Source: Amycolatopsis azurea DSM 43854 (GTDB lineage Bacteria; Actinomycetota; Actinomycetes; Mycobacteriales; Pseudonocardiaceae). Taken from it: DNA of 64,000 bases. The notes beneath the pieces are model-generated. The model was not told where the DNA came from, did not search any database, and was given only the letters and a program-made list of their open reading frames with translations. The DNA lies in assembly GCF_001995215.1 (NCBI RefSeq), contig NZ_MUXN01000001.1, positions 181,611 through 245,610 on the forward strand. Direction: 5' to 3'. Position 1 is the first letter of the stretch. Every line of letters starts with the position of its first letter. The translations under genes were made by a program, and so were the position numbers. Of this stretch, positions 27,883 to 36,243 are shown in pieces.

Positions 27883-28542
27883 TCAGGTGTTGATCTGATA
27901 GTAAAGCCCGTAACGTGTCTCGAACTCGACGATGCTCAATCGAGGGTACAGCCGCAATCGATCGGACGCGTGTTCGCGACGCAGGCGATCGACGACGCCT
28001 TCAACGAGATCACCGATTTTCCGCAGGTTGACTAAGGTTTCGTGGCCTTGGATGACGCTGTAGTCGATTGGCCATTGTTCCTGCGGGAACGAGATCAGCG
28101 GTGTGTGCTCGTCGTGGGCAAGCCTGAAGAGATGGGTTCGCTCTGGATGTCCGGACGGACTCGCCAGCGAGTAGTCGTGCGCCAGCGAGCATCGCAGCGC
28201 GTATAGAGCTTCGATGGAAGCCGAGTCAAGACTGGTGAAGCAAGTAAGGGCCTGATGGATGGCCGGACGCGTCTGGTCGATCGAAAAGTCGATGAGCGTG
28301 AAGGTCTTGCCTACCTGGTCAAGCAGCACCAGGTAGGCCGTTGCTCCCAGCCACAACGTTGCGCTTAGCCCCACTAGCCTTCCCGAGGCGTCTCGACCGG
28401 CTGCGTGCCGGGCGTCTTGAAGGAGGGCATTGAAACTCGAGCGGTACTGTCGGCCGTTCACAGCCGGTACATCAACCAGATGTCTGGTGATGGCCGCACG
28501 CGTTTTGTCATCCAGAGGCTGCGCCGTGGCGTCTGTACTCAC
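27883..28542 (-). CDS. Island protein with HEPN-like Rx4H motif
   Basis: A 219-residue, mostly helical soluble protein of unknown family. Residues 117-122 read RCSLAH, preceded by a hydrophobic helix (IEALYALRCSLAHDY). This is the Rx4-6H arrangement of HEPN ribonuclease domains, where Arg and His form the active site. The rest has no recognisable motif. GTG at 28542 is chosen because AAAGGAAC sits about seven bases upstream; an upstream ATG at 28590 lacks one. It points towards the KAP gene. A HEPN RNase would fit a defence island, but the assignment rests on one short motif. Confidence 0.65.
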   Translation of the reverse strand: MSTDATAQPLDDKTRAAITRHLVDVPAVNGRQYRSSFNALLQDARHAAGRDASGRLVGLSATLWLGATAYLVLLDQVGKTFTLIDFSIDQTRPAIHQALTCFTSLDSASIEALYALRCSLAHDYSLASPSGHPERTHLFRLAHDEHTPLISFPQEQWPIDYSVIQGHETLVNLRKIGDLVEGVVDRLRREHASDRLRLYPRLSIVEFETRYGLYYQINT

Positions 28543-29091
28543 AAAGGTTCCTTTCTGCTCCAGGTAGAGCGGAGCTGAACAGAACAGCATACGAGCACGA
28601 CGCTAGCCGTTCTTGGAGCCGCAGCTCGGTGAACCGGCGGTGAAACTTCGGGTCCGTCGCTCGTTCGGTCAGCATCGCCGTGACGGTGAACAGGGTGTCG
28701 TTGCTATAGTGGTGCCGTCTGGTCAAGGCGCGTACCACGGCGCGATCGAGAAGGCCGGACCGACGCGTGAGCCGGCGGAGCGCGGGGAGATCCCATGTCC
28801 CGTTCAGGATGTCTCCGTCGGCGGCCAGGTAGAGCGGAACGGGGGCCGAACGCCCTCCACGGCCAAGGTGGTGCCCCGAATTGTCACCGCGGGTGCGGTT
28901 CGACTACTGTTAGTGCCGAGTCAAGGCGCGTACGTTCTCCGTCGCTGTCACCGCCGCCCACGTCGGCTTGGTGACGATGTCGACCAAAGGGCCCTGCGGT
29001 CCCGCGTAGAAGTTGTTGAACACCTCATGTCCGTACGGGTCTCGTCACGGCAGGGTGTGCGTGGGAAGCCCTGCGGGAACAGGCGACGATT
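28543..29091. other. Gap with an imperfect direct repeat between divergent island genes
   Basis: No gene is supported; open frames on both strands are Arg/Gly-rich and unlike proteins. Two related blocks are present: GTGGTGCCGTCTGGTCAAGG near 28708 and TTAGTGCCGAGTCAAGGCGC near 28910, each ending in GTCAAGGCGCGTAC and preceded by a CTA-rich -10-like sequence. They may be duplicated promoter or operator regions. Confidence 0.5.
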
Positions 29092-30657
29092 ATGCCCAAG
29101 AACGGCCACTCCGCGCGACGCCAGGACGTGCACCACCTGGTTCTACTCGCGGATCTCTCATACAGCGAAGCCTCTAAACGCCTGGCGGGAGTCGGCGATA
29201 CTGACCTCGCGGACGAGGCGCGTCGCATCGTTGAGGAACTTCATCAAGCCGCTCGTGAACGCGCGATGAAGACCGGCCAGTCTGTGCGGTCGGCCAAGGA
29301 AAGCGTGCTGCTTGACCGCGAACTGCTCCCCGGCGACAACGCCTTCCCTTGTCAGCATGCCGATGACAGTGCCTGGTCCCTCCTGCATGGTGTCCACGTG
29401 AGGTGCGAACGTCACTGTGGCGACCTTGCCAGGTCTTTGACCGGACTTGTCCTTACTCCTGTGGCCGGCCAGCCTGACTACCGGTTGCGCATTGCCTTGA
29501 CCGCGTCGGCCCGCGGTCGGAAACCCGGGGAGGTTGTGACCTTGGATATGCGCCGGTGGAACATCGACCCGAGCCCCGGCCAACTAGAGGCCACGATGTC
29601 GCGGCGGACGCGCTGCACCGCGGGGCGACCGATATACGCGGAACAGAGCCTGCCGGTCGAGATCCTTGCTCCGGTCCCTGAACTACGTCGCCGGCGACTG
29701 CTCCCGGCACTTGGCCAGGCGCCAATCGCGACTCTGCGATCGAGTTCAGGGCGGTCGGCGCCTCTCTACGCTACGGCTGACGCTGTCCCTATCCAGGCGG
29801 CGTCGCCGCGGCAGGCCAAGGCTATCCAACGTTCGCGAACGTGCTCGACCTGTAATGCAATTTCGCCTGAACCGTTCCGCACGGCTCGCGACGGCCACTA
29901 CTACTGCGATGCGCATCTCGACGCCGCTGTCGAACGTGTGAAGCGAGCCGAACAAGCCCGGGGCCGCGCGGTGAGTGCCGTTTGGGCTCGACATGTCCTC
30001 GACGACCCGGAGACCGTGCTGGTCGTGTTGTTGGACGTGCGTCGCGAGGACTTGGTAGTCCGTGTCGAGGACGTTCGCGGCGCCGTCATTCTCGACCAGC
30101 GCCTCGCCGCTGCGGACATCCCCGAGTTAACGTATGACCCGGAGATGGACGCGCAACACAACCTGCCGGCGTGGGCTAGTGAGCCGGCCGCCCAGGGCGT
30201 TGTTGGGCGGCGACGCCTGCTGCTGGTGGATCACGGCGCGGACGAGCGGTTCGCCAGGGTACTCAAGCTGGCCAGCGGTGATGTCTTCTCGCGGGTTTCG
30301 CTGCTTCCGCGGGAGGGGGACGCGGTGCGAAATCGCTACAGGATCTGGTCAGGTGAAAGCGAACCACCTCACGGCACGAACCGTTATTACCGCATGTTCG
30401 GGCCGGAACACGTACGGTCGCCACTGACTCCGCGGCGACGAGGCAAGGACTTTTCGGAGCCGACTGCGGACAAGGTGGTGGCGGAGATGCGCGCCATGCT
30501 CTCGGCAATGGCTGCAACTCCGCTGGACGAGGATGAGCTTGCCGAAGCGGAACGCTACCTGAGGGCCGAGTTCATGCCTGTGAACAGCAGCTTGATTCGG
30601 TATTCGCGGGCCCTTCATGCCGCTGATCTGATGCGCGTCTTTGGGAGAAAAGACTAG
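29092..30657 (+). CDS. Island protein of unknown function with two zinc-binding motifs
   Basis: A 521-residue protein I do not recognise. A first possible metal site has Cys87, His89, Cys105, His108 and Cys109 (FPCQH... RCERHC). A zinc-ribbon follows with Cys251, Cys254, Cys272 and His275 (CSTC...YYCDAH). Residues 308-345 (TVLVVLLDVRREDLVVRV, then GAVILDQRL) recall the first strands of DnaQ-like exonucleases, but the usual DxE metal pair is not intact. The frame is open upstream of ATG 29092 to a TGA about 75 bases away, without another start. It ends at a clear hairpin and precedes the helicase gene. Confidence 0.75.
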   Translation: MPKNGHSARRQDVHHLVLLADLSYSEASKRLAGVGDTDLADEARRIVEELHQAARERAMKTGQSVRSAKESVLLDRELLPGDNAFPCQHADDSAWSLLHGVHVRCERHCGDLARSLTGLVLTPVAGQPDYRLRIALTASARGRKPGEVVTLDMRRWNIDPSPGQLEATMSRRTRCTAGRPIYAEQSLPVEILAPVPELRRRRLLPALGQAPIATLRSSSGRSAPLYATADAVPIQAASPRQAKAIQRSRTCSTCNAISPEPFRTARDGHYYCDAHLDAAVERVKRAEQARGRAVSAVWARHVLDDPETVLVVLLDVRREDLVVRVEDVRGAVILDQRLAAADIPELTYDPEMDAQHNLPAWASEPAAQGVVGRRRLLLVDHGADERFARVLKLASGDVFSRVSLLPREGDAVRNRYRIWSGESEPPHGTNRYYRMFGPEHVRSPLTPRRRGKDFSEPTADKVVAEMRAMLSAMAATPLDEDELAEAERYLRAEFMPVNSSLIRYSRALHAADLMRVFGRKD

Positions 30658-31048
30658 GAAGGGCTTCACGTCTAGCGGAAGCCTTGGTGTGCTTTCGCTA
30701 GACGTGGAGCTCCGGGACGTGTTCGAGGGCCTCAGAGTTGATCACAAGCTCGTGCCGCCGCATGGGTCAAACCTTCGCGCCATCATGAAGGTGTCCGGGG
30801 GCGACACGGGAATACGCCACCTCACGTCCGTACTGTTCAGGCTGTGACGTCCGCGGAACGACTCCTCCACACTTTCTGAGGTAAAGCGCTAGCACGCCGC
30901 GCCCGTCGGTGGAGGACTTGTGTTCGACCAGGCGAACTCGCGGCGATCCCTCGCCTCAGGACTCGTTGTCGCTTTGACGCATAGCGCGGTGGGCCATCTG
31001 TTCGCGAAACCGGCAAATTTTGTCGCTGGTTGTCGATAACGTGACGAG
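30658..31048. other. Gap before the helicase-nuclease gene
   Basis: It holds the hairpin at 30667 and a weak open frame from GTG 30689 to 30847 on the plus strand (VLSLDVELRDVFEGLRVDHK and onward, 52 residues). The frame overlaps the hairpin and has no ribosome-binding site. Its composition is protein-like, so it may be a gene remnant. Nothing else is seen. Confidence 0.45.
30667..30706 (+). terminator. Hairpin after the zinc-ribbon gene
   Basis: CACGTCTAGCGGAA and TTTCGCTAGACGTG, 14-bp arms with one mismatch and a 12-base loop, ten bases after the stop at 30657. There is no poly-T tract, as is common in high-GC actinomycetes. Confidence 0.6.
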
Positions 31049-33286
31049 GTGACTACTGAGAGCCGAAACGAGGGTGCTGGATCCGCACCGCGCCGTGCGG
31101 GCGCGGCTTGGTCGGAGACGGACACCGCGACGCTGCTGGACGGGCTCCGGCGCGGTGTCGGGCTTGAAGCGCTGGCAGGGACGTTGCAGCGCACTCCCGG
31201 TGCGCTGCAGGCGCGGTGCAAGGTCTTGCTGCCGTCGCATCTTCGCCCGGCGTTGCGCGCTGATGCTGAGGCGGTGTTGCGCCGGCAGTTAGCGGTCGAC
31301 CCAAATTTCGCTGCCGCCACGAGCCCGAGCCAAACATCAGGCCGACGCGGGAGTCGTGTCCGTGACGCCACGGTGTCACCTGTGTCGTTGAGTGGCGAAC
31401 AGCGGCGGATGATTGACGCGGTGCGGTCGGGGCAGGATGTGATCGTCGATGCGACGGTGGGATCGGGCAAGACCACGGCGATTCAGGCGCTGTGCACCGA
31501 AGTGGGCCGGGACCGGCGGGTGCTGTATCTGACCTACAGCAAGCTGTTGAAAGCCGATGCACAACGCCGTGTGAAACACGCGAAAGTGCAGAACTACCAC
31601 GGCATCGTGTATCCCTCGTTGATCAAGGCGGGAATCAAGTGCGGTCTTGATGAATCCATCAGACGGTTCAACGCGGCGTTCACCAGCCTCTCTGCACAGT
31701 TCCCCAGGTTTGACCTGCTCGTGGTCGATGAGTACCAGGACATCAACGAGGAGTACGCGCAGCTGCTGCGCAACATCAAGTCATTGAACCCGTCCATGCA
31801 GACCGTATTGGTCGGTGACCTGGCTCAGAAAGTGCACTCGAACACCACGCTGGACGTGCAGCGGTTCACCAGAGAGATCACCCGGCAAGCCGAACTGATG
31901 CCCTTCACGCAGTCCTTCCGTGCCGGTCAGGAACTCGGCGCGCTGCTCAGCGAGGCATGGAACAAGCCGGTGATGGGCGCCAATCCCGCCCAGACGATTC
32001 GGTACGTCTCCTACAACGAGGCGCTCGACTTCATGAGAGCGAAGAATCCCGGCGACCTCCTGTGCCTGGGGAGACGCAACGGCCAGATGGCCGAGGCCTT
32101 GAATCACCTGGAACGCCATCATGGTGACGTCTTCAACAAGGAAACCGTCTACGCCTCCATTCGTGACAGCGACACCTCGGTGACCTACAGCGACGACACC
32201 GCGGTGTTCACGACGTTCGACTCCAGCAAGGGGCTCGAACGACCAGCGAGCGTGGTGTTCGACTACGACGAAGACATGTGGGACATGCGCTGCAGCTTTC
32301 CGAACGTGGACACAACCGTCATGCGCAACGTGTTCCTGGTGGCAGCTTCCCGCGGGAAGCACGAAGTCGTCTTCGTACGATCAGGAAATGCTCAGCGGCA
32401 ACCCAAGAGTATCGGCTTCATCCCTGTGCAGCGGTTCACGCAACTTGCGGCTGATGAACAACCTAAATACGACAAACCGATGCTGGCATCGGACTGCTTC
32501 GACTTCACATACGCGGAGAACCTCCAGGCCTGTGTCGACCTGCTCGACAGGCGACGCCTCGACGATGGCGCGGGCGAGGAGATCAACATCGACCGCGTCG
32601 ACGGGTTGATCGACCTTTCTCCCGTGGTGGGGCACTACCAGGAAGCAGTGTTCTTCGACAGGTACAACCCCACCCTCGAGGTGATACTGAACCCCAAACC
32701 GATCGCGAAGCAGCTGAGTGGCAAGCTGACCGAGGACCCCTGGCACAACTCGCTGCTGCTGACCGCCGTCGACACAGACCAGATGCGCTACGCGGAACAG
32801 GTTACCCGGAAAGTCAGCGGCGACGTTCGCGACGCACTGACCAGACGACTGGCGACACAGCTTCCCCGCGACTGCGCGGCGCAGGTGCCGATGGACCTGT
32901 CCGGCACGGCTGTCGCATCGCCGGTAGCGACACCGATCACGTTCGTGGGTGTCGCCGACGCCGTGCACGACGGCCAGGTCTTCGAGCTCAAGTTTGTCTC
33001 CGAACTCGACCGTCCCATGTTCCTCCAGTTGGCGCTCTACCTTGTCATGAGCGGCCACCAAACGGGGGTGCTATGGAACACGCGCACCGACGAACGCTGG
33101 GCGGTGCAAGTGCCGGACCGCGAAAGGTTCATGCACGCCGTCATCTTGTGCGTTACCAAACAGCACTACCGGGCGTTCCAGGCAACAGAGCGACAACCGG
33201 AACAACCAGAACAGGGCGGTAGGCTCCGCAAGATCGCGGGTGGCTTGTTCGGCCGCTCGCGACGGGATGGACGGCCTCTCGGCTGA
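31049..33286 (+). CDS. UvrD/Rep-like helicase with N-terminal SANT-like and C-terminal RecB-like nuclease domains
   Basis: A 745-residue fusion. Residues 20-61 (WSETDTATLLDGLRRGVGLE...) look like a SANT/Myb or Sigma-like helix-turn-helix. The superfamily 1 helicase core follows: Q-motif LSGEQRRMIDA, Walker A DATVGSGKTT (134-143), Walker B VVDEYQD (225-231), GDLAQ (257-261), TFDSSKGLE (389-397) and a VAASRGK motif VI near 431-437. The C-terminus has a PD-(D/E)xK pattern, GVADAVHDG with Asp637, FELKF with Glu646 and Lys648, then QLALYL with Gln660, as in RecB/AddB/Cas4 nucleases. It starts at GTG without a clear Shine-Dalgarno sequence. Confidence 0.88.
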   Translation: MTTESRNEGAGSAPRRAGAAWSETDTATLLDGLRRGVGLEALAGTLQRTPGALQARCKVLLPSHLRPALRADAEAVLRRQLAVDPNFAAATSPSQTSGRRGSRVRDATVSPVSLSGEQRRMIDAVRSGQDVIVDATVGSGKTTAIQALCTEVGRDRRVLYLTYSKLLKADAQRRVKHAKVQNYHGIVYPSLIKAGIKCGLDESIRRFNAAFTSLSAQFPRFDLLVVDEYQDINEEYAQLLRNIKSLNPSMQTVLVGDLAQKVHSNTTLDVQRFTREITRQAELMPFTQSFRAGQELGALLSEAWNKPVMGANPAQTIRYVSYNEALDFMRAKNPGDLLCLGRRNGQMAEALNHLERHHGDVFNKETVYASIRDSDTSVTYSDDTAVFTTFDSSKGLERPASVVFDYDEDMWDMRCSFPNVDTTVMRNVFLVAASRGKHEVVFVRSGNAQRQPKSIGFIPVQRFTQLAADEQPKYDKPMLASDCFDFTYAENLQACVDLLDRRRLDDGAGEEINIDRVDGLIDLSPVVGHYQEAVFFDRYNPTLEVILNPKPIAKQLSGKLTEDPWHNSLLLTAVDTDQMRYAEQVTRKVSGDVRDALTRRLATQLPRDCAAQVPMDLSGTAVASPVATPITFVGVADAVHDGQVFELKFVSELDRPMFLQLALYLVMSGHQTGVLWNTRTDERWAVQVPDRERFMHAVILCVTKQHYRAFQATERQPEQPEQGGRLRKIAGGLFGRSRRDGRPLG

Positions 33287-33392
33287 AGTACAGCGACTAT
33301 CGGGACAGACCGTTGATCAACTTGATCCGTACTGGAACCCGCGATGCGCGAGCGCCCGCCAGGCCCTCGCGCCCAGCGGCCCGAAAGGACAG

Positions 33393-33764
33393 TCAGGCCG
33401 CCGCTGTGTCAGCCACTTCCCGAGCCGGGCGAATTCGGCTCAGCTGCAAGAGGCTGAAGCCGAACAGCAGGACGCCGAGCGGAACGTGGACCGCCGACAC
33501 GTGCGCGATGCCGAGAAATACCTGCGCCAGCGTGAGTCCGAGGAAGACGACGGCGGGCAGGATCGGCTTGGGTGAGGCGCCGCCCGGTCGCCACACGAGG
33601 ATCGCGGTGACCACGTGCAGCATCGCCACGACGAACAGCGTGTAGGCCGTGGCGCTGTGCAGTGTGTGGCCGTTCGGCACGGTCAGCAGGAGACCGGCGG
33701 TGATCGGGGTGAGGAAGACGGCGACGGTCTGCACGGCGATCGCGATGCGCAGGGGGATCGGCAT
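33393..33764 (-). CDS. Small four-helix membrane protein
   Basis: A 123-residue integral membrane protein with four predicted helices, starting at IAIAVQTVAVFLTPITAGLLL. Histidines face the membrane in helices 2 and 3 (NGHTLHSATAY, AMLHVVTAI, LGIAHVSAVH), a pattern that could bind haem, as in some DUF6220-like proteins, but this is not certain. ATG 33764 has AAGGAGC about seven bases upstream. High GC and codon use agree with the chromosome rather than the island, so the island probably ends near 33,350-33,390. Confidence 0.8.
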   Translation of the reverse strand: MPIPLRIAIAVQTVAVFLTPITAGLLLTVPNGHTLHSATAYTLFVVAMLHVVTAILVWRPGGASPKPILPAVVFLGLTLAQVFLGIAHVSAVHVPLGVLLFGFSLLQLSRIRPAREVADTAAA

Positions 33765-33892
33765 GTGAAGCTCCTTCTGTGATCGTGTCACCACTTCGAC
33801 GAGGGAGCCGCCGGAAAGGTGACAGCGAACAACGAGGACCAAACCGCAGCGGTATCGAAGACCGCCCACGGGCACGGGAGTCCAGCGGAAGG

Positions 33893-34020
33893 TCTAGCGG
33901 GGCCGGGTCGACTCCCCCGCCCACGCCAGGTAGGCGGCCGAGCCGCGGACCAGCTCGACGGCAGTCACTTCGGGCTTGTCCCACGGATGCTGCTCGATGC
34001 GTGCGCTTCCAATCACTTTC
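33893..34020 (-). pseudogene. Truncated cutA (C-terminal remnant)
   Basis: On the minus strand the last 33 or so residues of a CutA-like divalent-cation tolerance protein are readable: QHPWDKPEVTAVELVRGSAA, then YLAWAGEST, ending at TAG (33893-33895). The HPW/Y-x-x-PE and GSxxYLxW patterns are typical of the CutA end. Upstream of about 34,020 the frame becomes Arg/Gly-rich and unlike CutA, and no N-terminal part exists nearby. The gene was cut, probably when the toxin cassette or another element arrived. Confidence 0.65.
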
Positions 34021-34132
34021 AAATGGGTCCGACCTGGTCGCCCAGTTCGGCCTCGTCGGGCCGCATCGCGGAGGACTGCGTGACCTCCCTTACTCGAACC
34101 AGTTCATCGTTCGGCGGCGCCGCTTGACCTCG

Positions 34133-34564
34133 TCACTCGGTGGCAGACAAGAAACGATTGATCGTCTTCCAGATGGAATCATGCGGCGCATCGTGATCTT
34201 CGAGGTTTCCCAGCGTTTTGATGCCCTCGATGATTCGCGCCACCCGCGCGCGCTGGTCCGGATGGTCGAGCCAGTACTGGGCCGGGTTCTTGAGGACTGC
34301 CTCGAACAAGTCGCCAGGGTAGTAGTCGCCCTCCGCCAGAGGATCGGCTTCGAGCTTGGTCAGTGCCAAGGGGGTGAGTACTTCGACGCCTTCCTGTTGA
34401 CCCAACAGCAAACGCAAGTCTTCGACGTCCAGCGTGCCGACAGGCTTGCGCCTGAGCTCGTGTGCGGTCGCGACAAGGCGAGTCGCGTCGGCGGGAGCAT
34501 CGCCCCAGTAGCTGTTTTCGATCTGCTCCAGCGACGATGCTTCCGGTGAACTCGGGGTGGGCAC
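34133..34564 (-). CDS. CdiI-type immunity protein
   Basis: A 143-residue cytosolic protein of the contact-dependent inhibition immunity family. The signature blocks are SLEQIENSYWGDAP, then ATRLVATAHELRRKPVGTL, DVEDLRLLLGQQEG and GDYYPGDLFEAVL with AQYWLDHP. It lies directly downstream of the toxin gene and should neutralise it in the producing cell. GTG 34564 is preferred because AGAGAGAG precedes it; ATG 34612 would overlap the toxin stop by 13 bases and is also possible. Confidence 0.85.
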   Translation of the reverse strand: MPTPSSPEASSLEQIENSYWGDAPADATRLVATAHELRRKPVGTLDVEDLRLLLGQQEGVEVLTPLALTKLEADPLAEGDYYPGDLFEAVLKNPAQYWLDHPDQRARVARIIEGIKTLGNLEDHDAPHDSIWKTINRFLSATE

Positions 34565-34599
34565 AGGTTCTCTCTCTTTGGTCGTCGTCCGGCCACGTC

Positions 34600-35775
34600 T
34601 TACCGGTCCCATAGCCGGCCGACACGCTGAACAGTGTAGTCAAGGATTTTACTGGCTTCGGACAACTCGGCTTCAATGCCAGGGCGATCTTCGGCGCTGA
34701 GTCGTGAGTCGCCGAGTTGGCGTTTGAGACGATTGATCTGGTTCACCAAGCCCTTTTGAGCGTTGCTCACTTCGTCGACGTGGTCCCACGGCTGGCCACT
34801 GGATTTCCGGGCCACGACCTCGCCGTTCAACTCCCGTTTGGCGCCATCGAGGTCCTTCTCTGTGAGGTGTTCTTTCATGCGATCGGTTTTGGTGGGCTTG
34901 GACGGGCTCGTCCTCGCCTTCACCGGGGTGGCTTTGTCATCCGTCATGGCGTGCTTGGCAAGGTCACCCACCGCGCCGACGACCATGGTGCCGCCCACGG
35001 CCATGCCTGCGGCCGAAACGGCATTCAACGGTACGCCGGCGACAGCGCCGATGCCCGTCGCGTCCAAGGCGATGCCCAGGCCTTCGCCTGCCGCGCTGAT
35101 GTAGGTCAGGCCCGCGCCCGCGGCGGCGAGCGCCACGTCAGCCGGGTTGTTCAGCATCGCGTTCCCGAACGAAGCCAAGGCGTTCACCGCGTGCCCGCCC
35201 ATGTCCGCGAGAAAGTTGCCCGCATCGTCCAGCCAGCTCGACGATTGCGGCGCACCCTCGGCTTCCCCGTTGAGAAAGCCGCTCACACTGGTGCCCGCGC
35301 TATCGAGCTGGGCTCGCGCGGCGTTCAGGATGTCACGAGCCGCTTGGCGACCTGCCTCGCCAGGGTCGGAGAAGGGCGGTATCGGCTGCTGGTTCTCCGC
35401 CGCGGCCTTCGCGGCTGCCTCATGCTCGGCCTTCGCTCGTTGACTGACCTGCTGTGCCCTGTCCCATGCCGCGATCGCCTCACGGGCCTGCCCCTGGGCC
35501 CATTGCAGGGTGCCGGCGAAGCCGACGACAAGCTCATTCGCCCGGTGCAGCGCATCGGCAGCATCGAACCATTTGTTCGGCTCGTAGCTGAACTTCTCGT
35601 GGAAGGCCTGGCCGGCAGGGCCTTCCCAAGCCCCTGTGTCGATGGCGCGCAACCCCTCGGCCGCCGCGGCGGCCGAATCACCGCGGCTCTTCAATACCCG
35701 GGCATTTTCGTGGATCGCCTCGGGTTTCCCCGGAATCAGTGCCGTAGGGTCGGAGCTCTCCCCGAGTTCAGTCAT
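34600..35775 (-). CDS. Type VII-secreted polymorphic toxin, type 28 domain
   Basis: A 391-residue toxin. Residues 1-150 form a WXG/LXG-like helical secretion domain (DTGAWEGPAGQAFHEKFSYE, then coiled-coil helices). A Gly/Ala-rich hydrophobic middle (about 200-285) could insert in membranes. After a basic linker, the last 90 residues match polymorphic toxin type 28: DLDGAKRELNGEVVARKSSG, PWDHVDEVSNAQKGLVNQI and SEASKILDY. The family is thought to be a nuclease-type toxin. ATG 35775 overlaps the upstream small gene by eight bases (ATGACTGA). The CdiI-like immunity gene follows. Confidence 0.88.
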   Translation of the reverse strand: MTELGESSDPTALIPGKPEAIHENARVLKSRGDSAAAAAEGLRAIDTGAWEGPAGQAFHEKFSYEPNKWFDAADALHRANELVVGFAGTLQWAQGQAREAIAAWDRAQQVSQRAKAEHEAAAKAAAENQQPIPPFSDPGEAGRQAARDILNAARAQLDSAGTSVSGFLNGEAEGAPQSSSWLDDAGNFLADMGGHAVNALASFGNAMLNNPADVALAAAGAGLTYISAAGEGLGIALDATGIGAVAGVPLNAVSAAGMAVGGTMVVGAVGDLAKHAMTDDKATPVKARTSPSKPTKTDRMKEHLTEKDLDGAKRELNGEVVARKSSGQPWDHVDEVSNAQKGLVNQINRLKRQLGDSRLSAEDRPGIEAELSEASKILDYTVQRVGRLWDR

Positions 35776-36088
35776 CCTCGACCACGTGCTCAGCCGGATC
35801 GCTGGTGAGGGTCTTGGCCGCGGCTTCATCGACAGCCCGGTACGCGGCGACCGCTTTGGTCAGTACCTCGCCGATTGAATCGGCGTCATCGGTCAGTGTG
35901 TCAAGGCCGTCACTCCAGCGGACGCAGAAATTCATCAACGCGTCATGTATGCCGTTATGTCCGTACTGTGCCGAATCTCCGCATAAGTCACGCAGCTCGA
36001 AATTCGACTGATCGTCCACACTTTTCGTGATTCCGGACGCGGCCTCCTCGAGCTTGCCGACATCGACGTGAAAACCCGGTCCATCCAT
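35768..36088 (-). CDS. WXG100-like partner of the toxin (ESX-associated)
   Basis: A 106-residue, two-helix protein (GFHVDVGKLEEAASGITKSV; later DALMNFCVRWSDGLDTLTDD) of the size and shape of WXG100/ESX-associated chaperone partners, which pair with the N-terminal domain of the secreted toxin. There is no strict WXG, as is common in actinomycete LXG partners. ATG 36088 gives a typical short N-terminus; ATG 36127 is an alternative. It is the first gene of the three-gene cassette and is translationally coupled to the toxin. Confidence 0.75.
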   Translation of the reverse strand: MDGPGFHVDVGKLEEAASGITKSVDDQSNFELRDLCGDSAQYGHNGIHDALMNFCVRWSDGLDTLTDDADSIGEVLTKAVAAYRAVDEAAAKTLTSDPAEHVVEDD

Positions 36089-36243
36089 CGCGGATCCCGT
36101 CCCCTCGGCCACGGTCGACACTGACATGGTCCCCGAGGACCGGTCGCGGGGCAATCGCCGATATGGAGTGGACTTGCTTCAAAGGGAACAACGAAAGGCC
36201 TGGCAATGGATTACTTCAAGGCCGTGTCATATCCGGCCGGAGA

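Noticed and set aside
28613..29269. A 218-codon plus-strand frame between island genes
   Set aside because: Arg/Gly-rich, overlaps the start of a better supported gene, and has no start signals.
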